DNA of 64,000 bases, from NCBI GenBank assembly GCA_010645155.1, contig CM021323.1, forward strand, positions 10,496,492 to 10,560,491, written 5' to 3'. The notes beneath the pieces are model-generated. The model did no database searches and was not told the origin of the DNA. It saw only the letters and a list, made by a program, of their open reading frames with translations. The stretch comes from Tigriopus japonicus. Lineage: Eukaryota > Arthropoda > Copepoda > Harpacticoida > Harpacticidae. Made by a program: the position numbers and the translations under genes. Every line of letters begins with the position of its first letter. Within the stretch, counting starts at the first letter, position 1. Of this stretch, positions 55,401-64,000 are shown in pieces.

Positions 55401-58400
55401 CCAAGGCGTTCCAACTGAAGGACCCGATGGATGGGTGCTTCAGAGAAGAGAAAAGATGCTGTTCCACAAGCTGCCAACAACCAGCGTTACTTTCGAGGTC
55501 GTTGTGGTTGTGTCGGAAAGTCAAGTCGCAATCCCAAAGTTGCGTTCCTAGCTGCCAAAAGGTCCAAGCCAGACCCCACGGGGAATCAAAGGTCAGTTTT
55601 CCGACGCGCAGATGGGACAAAGTTCGAGCGGAAGGCCATTGGGTCGGATCGAGAATCACGTCCAAGGAGGCTTCTAATTCAATTAAATGGGGGCAAGCGT
55701 GGCATAATGCCTCCCACGGCAGATTTTCATGCTGATGGGGCAAGTGGAGAACCACCAGACCGTTGCCAATCTGGTCCAGCCAAGGCATGAGTAAAAGTAA
55801 ACGCGTCGGAGTTCCAATGCCAATGGTGGCCTCCGTCTTTGCCTCGTCGTCATCATCAGGGGAGCTTCCAATATCGAGATAAAAATGCGAGAGACGTCTT
55901 GGATGCTTCTGAACGCAAACCATTGAAGGGGAGAGATATTGCTGTTCAATACCATCCTTGCCCCGATGGCCCATCATTATGCTCGTGTGGATCCGAGAGG
56001 TTCTGCTGATGAAGTGTGGAAAGACGCGGATTCGCGATGCATTTCCAACTTCCCCTGCATCGTAAAGGTCTGAAGCGAAAAAAGAATGGTTCAAAGAGCA
56101 AAGGGCAAGGTGAGCGCCTTCTAAGTAATGGCATCCCACTATGAATCTTGCCTTCCAGCGGGTGTGCATTTTGAACCCAGATTGGGATCTAGATCCAGAT
56201 CCGACTCTCAAGATATTTTGTTTTTTTTGCCGAAAGGGTTCAACACGAAAATTCAAAGACGAACGACGCATTAAGAGCTACCCAAGCTCTGAGAGAATTG
56301 TGGTAGAAATGTTTTCTTGGAAAGGAAACTTGCTCAAAGTGCGGCATATAATCCAGAGATACCATTTTTGGTTCCGAAAAGTTTGCCATTGGCAATAGTG
56401 TGTGCTTATCTAGTGAAAGGTCCATAGCCTAGCTAAATTAGATTGTTCTCTTTCATCATCCTCAGGACCAAGTAGGGCTTACACCTTCGCCAAACACCAC
56501 ACCAAAGATGAAAGTTAGCTCATTGTTTTTGCAACAATGTGTTCTCAAGTATTTGCAAGGGGACGAGCTTCAGTGCTTGAAAAGAACCTACATTTTCCAC
56601 GTCCTTTTCACACACTGGAGCTTCAACGAATTCCACAAAAGACACCCTTTCTCCAAGACATGTGCCTGCTTTTATTACGCAAGTAATTTTCGAATAAACT
56701 AACTCACCATCCACTTGGAGGCCCCTTTCGAAGCCAATTCTGTCGTGAATTCGTACCAAAGCATTGGCCATTTCCGGGTGTTTCAGGAGGCCCGCCGGTT
56801 TTAGAAGTCGAGGTAGGAATCGGAGAAGAATGACACACCCCGTTTCACTCACTCCAGTATTCCATAAGATCACGGTCTAAAGTAAATTGTATGCGCTCAA
56901 TTTCGGATTTGTATGAGCGAATGGCCGACTACTTCTTACCCTCAAATATTTACTGAGTGGGTTGGTTTTGATTCGGTTGTTGGCCAAATTGACTTGACCC
57001 GCTCGAAGAACCGAATTGGGAAAGACCAAGTTTTGAACGCCCACATCATTGACTTGAGAGCAACCAGAGATATCGAGGAATTGGAGTTGATGACATTGGG
57101 TCCCAATCACTCGAAGCGTTTCATTATCACAGTATCGATTGTCTGGCAGAGACAAATGGCGCAGTTGATCCGTGTGGCTCACCAATTGTCGAATAATGAG
57201 CAGGATCCCCGGATTCGAAAATTCCCCATCGCTCTGTCGAGAAGAACTCTGTCTAAAATCCCGTTACTCTTTAATCACGAGATTCATTAGCCACGCTTGG
57301 ATTCCTCAAAGCCCTACTTTGTAATACATTGGGTAAGTTTTTTGGAGGAAGAAGGAGCCTTCCAACCAGCTCGAGTGAAGAGGATCTTAATGACAGAAAA
57401 GGGCTCCTTTTTGCTCTCTTTTTCTCGAACAGTGGTCCACAATGAATGGGTACTAAAAGGAGGACCAGAAATCTGAGGTGGTCCGTGAGAACTTTTTCAT
57501 ATTTGGCTACTTGGGGCCAAAGAGTTTGGGACAAATATTTACTCTCTGTGTGCTATGTTCATAGTAGGTTCGAGCTGCTCGTTCTGTGGGTTGTTCACTC
57601 GTGAAGGAAACAGTACTTTTTCTTTCTTGCCAACCAACCAACCAACCATTGGTAGGACTACCAAGGACTCTCCCGAGTAATAATAGTAGTAGTAGTAGAG
57701 GGCCCCTAAGCTCTGCCTGTCTCCCCCTTTCCACACTAACTTCTCCAACTACCCATTTCCAATCCACGAAGCACACACGCAAACAAACAACCATTGCATT
57801 GGAAGGTCTACTCACTCACTCACTCACTCACAACAGCATCTCGGAAACGAGAAATGACAATCTAGCTTCGTCTAAACAAAGACGTGAGCGAAATATGTCC
57901 ATTTTGTCACTTCCATACTCCAAAACACGCTTAGTTTGTGTCAACATTCCGTCTCTCTCCAGATGGTTGAGGTTGTTGATGAAACTAGTATGGGTATAGT
58001 CATTTTGGTCCAATTGGTCCAAGACAAACCTACCGGTTTGGGGACCAATTTCGGTAGACGGATTCGAGACAGGGAGGAACTCGAATCCGAATCGACAATT
58101 AGAGCCAAGACCCGATGAACTTGATCCACCTTGTATTGGTATTCGAAACCATGGATGTCGTTGCGAAATTCGAGAGACTTCAAACTCAATCCAGAGGGGC
58201 AATCCTTTAAAATGGAAGATTTCCCAAGATGGTCATCTGAAATGCATCGCATCATAATGAATTAGAAACCCTCAAGAAAGTGACAATGAACCAACTGTCT
58301 GTACCTTGGTTCTGATGAGGCAAAAGGAGCATGTTGAGGAGAGCCCACGTGATTTCCAAGTCCACACACTGGATGTTTCTCTCAAGGACAAAGCGATGGT

Positions 58401-58749
58401 GAGATGGGCCTTTGCCATTGGTCTCCAAAGCCCCAGGGAGATCTCCTGGGATTCGGTTGTCTTCGTTCATATCATTTCCACTCAGCTCCTCGATGTTTTT
58501 CCTGGTGGAACTCGGCTCATCATTACTAACGCTGTAGTTGTTGTTACGTCGATTGTTATTGGTATCATTATCCTCATCCCTATCATTACTCTGGTATTCA
58601 TGCACCATTGTATGCTCAAGTGTGCCAATTGAACTCCTTAATGATACTTGTTCATTGTGGACGGGAAATTGGTAGATGCTGAAGCAATACTCAAAAAGTA
58701 CTTCGAGAGCACTGGCCGAAAGAAACCCATGGATGAAGGCTATGCGAGA
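52413..58749 (-). CDS. large leucine-rich-repeat protein with acidic C-terminal region, family not recognised
   Basis: Eight phase-matched exons: 58305-58749, 58034-58236, 56940-57248, 56708-56876, 54771-56120, 53935-54355, 53543-53838 and 52413-52732, encoding at least 1170 residues; 5' end uncertain. LRR text is clearest in exons 3-4: LRHLSLPDNRYCDNETLRVI, LQFLDISGCSQVNDVGVQNL and VILWNTGVSETGCVILLRFL, the cysteine-containing type seen in F-box/LRR proteins. Exon 5 continues with weaker LRR-like text (LVVLHLPHQHENLPW, LSHLRVGKLTF). The C-terminal third is disordered and acidic (SSSSEDEEGQEEEEDF; DDEEEDGDDDED). No F-box was found. Likely a scaffold or ubiquitin-ligase substrate adaptor by analogy, not shown. 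The exon 7 acceptor (GATGAG) is the weakest junction. Reading past the exon 7 donor would end the protein at 53472. Confidence 0.72.
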
Positions 58750-61156
58750 CTGTAACGTGAAGAGATTTATTTTGACATATTATGCATGTGTGGTACATTC
58801 AGAAAGAGGAACGAGGTCTATTTTAGTGTAAGAGAGAGAAAGTAATTGACTAATTGATCAAAAATGTCCTATTACGTTGGAACGTTGGATTGCGTGCTGG
58901 ATGGAAGAGTGCTTTTTCGTATTAACGGTATTTGAAAAAGACTCCACGGATGGTTATGACTGGAAATTATACAAGGAAACGCAAAACAAGGATCTTTCGT
59001 TAATCGTATCCTTGAAGGTTTGTGCCAACTTCAAATAGGGCAGTGGTCAGGTTAGGTCATTGACATGTATAGTCAATCTTTTGATCAAGTGGAAATGTCT
59101 GCTACATGAAAAACACGATTTACTGCTCCTTTTCGTTTCCCCATTCCATACACACGGTGCTAAACGGTTCCCATTTTTCAATTTGACTCCAGTTTCTAAC
59201 CGGAACATTGGTATGATTTCCTATGAAGTCACTCTTGACAAAATGCTTTTCCCGACAATAAACTCAGATATTGTCAAAAGAAAGGTTTCGAAAGAATCAC
59301 TTGCATAAAAACATTCTTAGCCACATTTTAGACCTAATTTTTCCATCTTGCCATGCGTAGAATCGTCGGAGAGCTCCTAAAAGCAGACTTCGTACGATTA
59401 AGGTTCTGTCTACGCAAGTTGAAGGAACCTTAAGGCTCGCCGATTACTCGTCTTGCTTACCAACAGTAATGCATTAGAAAGGCCACCAATTTTATTTGAT
59501 ACGAATTCAAAAAGGACCAGCCAATTATTTATTTAGGATCCGAAGCGCACTGGTACCTCTACATAATTTGGATACTTGGTGTTAATGCTTCCTCTACTTC
59601 AATGAGCTGCATGCAGGGCCAGATGTTGGGCCTCAAAATTACTAAACCCAAGCAAAGTTTCATTTGACACAACAGAAAACCCCATCAATTTTCTTTGATT
59701 GAAATCATATTTATCATAAGGTCTTCCCGCCCAGATTCTAGTTTTTTAGATTTCTTGTTCTAACCGTACACATTGTTGCTAACGATATCGCTATTCAGTG
59801 CCGGATGGTTCCACAAATTTAAGAATTTTCCCGCGATTCAAAGACATGTCGTTTTGCATAAACCTCAAACGTACCATGTTTTCTTGTTACGATCAAATGC
59901 ACAAATTCGGGAATGGCGTACGGCATTTTCAAATGGGATTGGACTATTTTTCACTTTTTCTTTTGCCTTGTTTTTTGCGGATTTTCCTCAAAGCCGTTGG
60001 GAAAAACATTTCCGGAACTTTGAAATGCAATGCATTTTTTCATTACCGCAATGTTTGACATTTTTTACGATATTTGGGTGAACAACGAGCTCGATTTGAC
60101 AGATTGCCAGGTCAACCATTGAAATGATTTAGATACAATGTTCCAATTCGGAACATAAAAAGTCATTAACTTGGATTTTAACTTTCCCGAATCGTTTTAA
60201 GTTTTTCCTTCCAAATGTGAAAGATCTGACTCTACAGCAGACATTTTGCTGATCTTGTGAATGAACTATATGTCATCTAGAAACCAACATGGATATATTA
60301 TATATATAGCCGAGATTGACACTTTAAAAGTGTGACAAATAAACCCCCATTCAACGTAACAGGATTTGACTAAGAAGCATTTTAGACAACACTTTTCGGT
60401 GGTCCTCAATAAATTTATTGTCCACCATGACGTCGAGGGTGGCATTGATAATAAGTCTGTGAGCCAAGTACAAAAGTTAGTTTCCCTTAATGCTTAATTA
60501 GATCGGCCAAGAAGTTGAGAAGTATATCTTGATCTTCTCGTTGGTTGTCAAAAGTTTTCACACAGAGCGTCTGCACATTTCTTAGGCCAAAGTTCTTCAA
60601 CAATGTCGTCAATATATTGCACTTTGTTCCTGACGTTATTTTTTAAGAAAAGCGCAATTCGTATGATTTTTCATTCTTTTCAAAGGTTTTGGAATTTTGG
60701 CACGGTTAAACTGAAATTAGGTTCTTCAGAGACTTTTGCAACCTTTCTTTTTTTTAACAATGGGACTATATTGAGTCCTCACTCATTACTCAAGGGTCGT
60801 TTCTTCGTGGCCAATCCATTATCAATAATGGAGGAATGAAACCACGTCTTGGGATCCTTTTCAGGGGCTCCAAGAATATTCAGGAACTAAACCATAATTA
60901 CAAATTAAACGAAATCATTCATTGTCTGTCCGTGGTGTTTTCTTTACCTCTTCAGCATTGCCACCATAAGGTTCTGATTGATTAAGTAGTTTTGCAGTTC
61001 ATCACGGTGGTGAGAAAAAAAACATTTTTCATCCAGGATTTGGTAACTTAGCAACATCTGGACTGTTAGAAAGGATTTACTCGTAAACATAACCCAGTTA
61101 TTGTCCATTGACTCCAACACGCTTCAATTTGGGGATTCGGATTTAAAACACTGTTG
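58750..61156. other. upstream/intronic region of the LRR gene
   Basis: An acceptor (CACGTTACAG) borders the first recognised LRR-gene exon at 58749, so this is probably intron. No other exon seen. Open frames here have no protein text. Confidence 0.4.
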
Positions 61157-61373
61157 CAGAGGTCGGCAACAAATTTTGGATCAAGACCCATGAAATTCAA
61201 TTGTGTTAGTGGGGATCCACCAAATAAGCCTTGGTAGTTTCATGGGCCCACAAATCAACGATCAAAGTGTTCTAAAAGGGCCCACGAGTCCGTTACTATA
61301 GATGCTCTTGAGCCCACCAAAAGCCACTCTTGGGCCCACATGTGGGCCGCAGCACACTGGTTGCCGACCCCTA
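61157..61373. mobile_element. short hAT-like MITE with GGTCGGCAAC termini
   Basis: 217-bp relative of the element at 14833-15818: left end CAGAGGTCGGCAACAAATTT and right end ...TTGCCGACCCCTA. Shares the repeated GGGCCCACA and TGGGCCCACATGTGGGC blocks. Flanks CACTGTTG / CCCTATTG match at 6 of 8, a decayed target duplication at best. Confidence 0.75.
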
Positions 61374-62960
61374 CCCTATTGGATAGAAAAGTAAGGTAGG
61401 CTTACATGGCTTATGATTAAATTCATCCTTCGAAATATTGCTGCCTTTAGAGTCAAATGATATGTGCTACACTTCCGACATTCTGAAACAAGCACATTAA
61501 CTGATAGAAGAAAGCCTAACTTTGTAATCATCTCTTCTTGTGCCTTTTTAATCCAAATTTAACAAGCATGGCGGATCAGTCAAGATAGTTTTCTGGAGAA
61601 GTTCTATTACTGTCGATAATCTTACTTGGAACCAGGGCATTTTCAAGTAATTGAAAATGTTTCCGTTTCTTCTTTAATTTTGAGCGTTTTACTGTTGCCA
61701 ACTTGACCCATTTTGTGCTGAAATCGAAGACTTTGATGGATGAATCGCATTTGTAAAACTAATTGGTCAGTAGAGGCCTTGTTTTGAGGCAAAAACAGTA
61801 ATGAATAGACCTTAACACACTGAAATCGTATAATTGAAGTACGTGACTTGACAAAAAGAAATCTTCATTATACGGTTGGCCTTTTCTTAAGAATCATGCA
61901 GAGATACTTGAACGAGAAAAGCAAAGAACTTTCATTCTTTCGATGGACAGTGGACCACACTCGAATATTTTTGGTCGAAACTTTGCTGTTCGGGTGCACT
62001 CGGAATGTCGTACTCAATTCGTCATCAAGTAATGGCCTGACAACTGCACTAAAAGGACGATGCTACGTACAGTAAGTGCCCTTCCGCTCGCTCTGTCGGC
62101 CTTTCTTAGAGCTCTAAGGAAAGCAATGGCATTAAATAAGTATTTTCTTGCTTATTTTTTGGGTTTCAATCAAAGTTTTAGCTGCAAAGTTCGTGTGATG
62201 ACCAGTTATTCACTTTGATTAAATCAAAGAATAAAAGAAATAGCTCCTTGACTTTTAAATGTTTGTGGATTTTTTTTTTGCCACTTACCATGTAAAATTC
62301 AGAGAAAGTTTAAAAAAAGGCAATGAAAGGGATTGACGCTTCTCTTCTGGAGCTCTATTGGGATCTCCAAGTGTCTTTCCCATTGACCGTTTGGACCTTG
62401 GTGCAACGCGATGAAGAGGGTTACAACTTTGTTGAGGCTCAAAACCTCTTGGTACTGATGTCACCACTGACCATGATTCCTTCTATGTATCTAGTTGAGC
62501 TTAGCCGGATTGAACTCTTCTGGGGTTAGTAGCACTCGCAAAAACGCTTGGAAAGACCAGTCAAGTAAGAGTGAAAAAGCCTTGCTGGGTTTTTTGTTTG
62601 TAAGATTATAGATTCGTCCTTGACTTTGCCACATTGTTCCAATTTTCCATTGTAAAATAAGTAATTCAGGTGCAAGCACTATTCGAAAGCACCATGAAGT
62701 TTCCCCCTTAGTGACTCTTTTCATGTGACAAAGCAAATCCATTACTTCTGTTCTGACCTGTTATCATTAAAGTTTGACATTTCGAGATAAATGAAAGAAA
62801 AAAAAAATATTATTTTCAATACAATATCAAGCAAACAGTATCATTTGTCATGTAATGTTTTTAGCTTAGGACGTCTATATAATATTTTTTCCTACTCATT
62901 ACTTAAGGCAAACAATAGAGTGTCAGTGCATCGAAATCTACTTGCTTCGGCAGTACATAT

Positions 62961-63138
62961 CATAGGCGTAGGAGGCAGGGGGGCAGGGGGGGCAACTGCC
63001 CCCCCTGGCCTCCGGAGACTGCTAAAATTCGGGCAAATGAGTTGAGATATTCGGGCATTCGGGGAGGGGAAAAAATGATGTGAAATTCGGGCAAATTTGT
63101 GTTGCCCCCCCAAATAAACCACACCTCCTACGCCTATG
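62961..63138. mobile_element. short inverted-repeat MITE
   Basis: About 178 bp with 15-bp exact inverted ends CATAGGCGTAGGAGG, G-runs on the left and C-runs on the right. The interior repeats ATTCGGGCAAAT. No target duplication read. Confidence 0.72.
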
Positions 63139-63674
63139 GTAAAAAAATCCCAGGTAGGCCATAAGCCTCTGAATTTATCTGGACTCACGCTTAAATTCAA
63201 CCACGTTTTCAAATTTCCTAAGAAGGCCGACAACATCACTACAGCTACTGCGCGTACTCGATTAGAGGTTGTGAACAATTCCAAATCTAGTGAAATCTAG
63301 CCCTTTTATCCTCATATCTGTGCTGGTCAGCTAGGCCGAAGTGCAGAGGAACAGTAGGGTAGCCAAAATGAGAAGATAAGCAAGTGCTCCGTGGGGGGGT
63401 TTGTTAAACCTAGTCAAGAAATAAATGCGTATAAATCTCTAAAGACAGTTACGTAGAGTAAACAATAGAAAAGGAAGGAGACAACAAACTGGTGAGAATT
63501 TAAATGAAATCCATGAACGAAATGAATTTGTGGTGAACCAGTGCTGCAGGATAGATGATTAGGGCCAAATCAGTGCCCAAGAGGTCCTGGAAAATTGTGA
63601 AGATTGGGGTCAAGTCCACTCACTCACTGACCCATACACACGTCACAGAGGGATTCAATCCAACCATTCTGAGC

Positions 63675-63712
<38 letters not shown>

Positions 63713-64000
63713 TAACTAATTCACTCACTCAGAAAGAGAATGTCACACAGAATTGGGATAACAAAGATGATTTGAGAATGCCCAGCTTGGTCAAGTCTTG
63801 ACTGAACCCACGTCCAATGCATGATAATCTTGATCTAGCTCCTTCATTTGTGAAGCAAGTAAAGGCCCTGATTATTTGATTGGTCTTGGAATGGTGAGTC
63901 CAAAGACCAAGCATGAGTGTCAATCTCTCAGTGATGAGTTTTGTCTAAGAGATCATTCTCAAGGACTAATTCAGGTCAGTGATGCGCCCATCTGTTGTGA
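63139..64000. other. no gene recognised; AGCC microsatellite
   Basis: A run of about nine AGCC units at 63678-63712 is the only structure seen. Confidence 0.6.

Noticed and set aside
56240..56425. minus-strand 61-aa frame upstream of LRR exon 5
   Set aside because: Ends in a stop before exon 5 and does not join in phase; the acceptor at 56121-56122 joins exon 4 to exon 5 cleanly.
57810..57832. CRISPR-like or regulatory direct repeats (CACT)n, also AGCC at 63678 and CCAA at 26100
   Set aside because: Simple microsatellites without spacers; nothing else in the window is prokaryotic.

Overview
The window is eukaryotic nuclear DNA. Coding sequence is broken by GT..AG introns, genes lie on both strands, and long non-coding stretches are full of transposon remnants. 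Several signs point to an arthropod, probably a crustacean such as a copepod: a ZAD plus C2H2 zinc-finger gene (ZAD is an arthropod-expanded domain), (TTAGG)n blocks (the arthropod telomere unit), and short introns. The species is an inference, not something the sequence proves.

Layout of genes. 1-547 (+): the 3' end of GLYR1/NDF. 1689-2878 (+): a two-dsRBD RNA-binding protein, DIP1-like. 5333-7524 (-): a decayed mariner transposase joined to a decayed non-LTR reverse transcriptase. 17289-17610 (+): a small coiled-coil gene with an in-frame stop. 18594-19001 (+): OXLD1. 20671-33183 (-): ULK1/2 (Atg1), rebuilt as 11 coding exons that keep phase throughout (942 aa), plus a second, alternative first coding exon at 30758-30838. 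38121-40604 (+): a very tight cluster of RPB11, RPA12 and a ZAD/C2H2 gene. 40702-41880 (-): CISD2. 43695-44697 (-): ribosomal protein S16. 46644-50356 (+): AIP, a TPR cochaperone. 52413-58749 (-): a large leucine-rich-repeat gene with an acidic C-terminal region, in at least eight exons.

Between the genes, 8.6-20 kb, 35-37 kb, 45-48 kb and 61-63 kb hold many non-autonomous DNA transposons. Seven insertions have perfect or one-mismatch 8-bp target duplications that I could read by eye, which fits hAT-like elements, and several are nested inside one another. One family member contains a tRNA-like pol III promoter and a (TTAGG)9 tract. A 1-kb unclassified repeat occurs twice.

The genes are mostly housekeeping: chromatin, RNA polymerases I and II, ribosome, autophagy initiation, Fe-S protein and chaperone. 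They do not form one pathway. The most notable biology is (1) the duplicated glycine-loop exon of ULK/Atg1, which predicts two kinase isoforms with different N-lobes, (2) the operon-like RPB11-RPA12-ZAD cluster, and (3) the layered hAT-like insertions. Gene models were built by hand from reading frames, splice signals and phase, with no transcript evidence.
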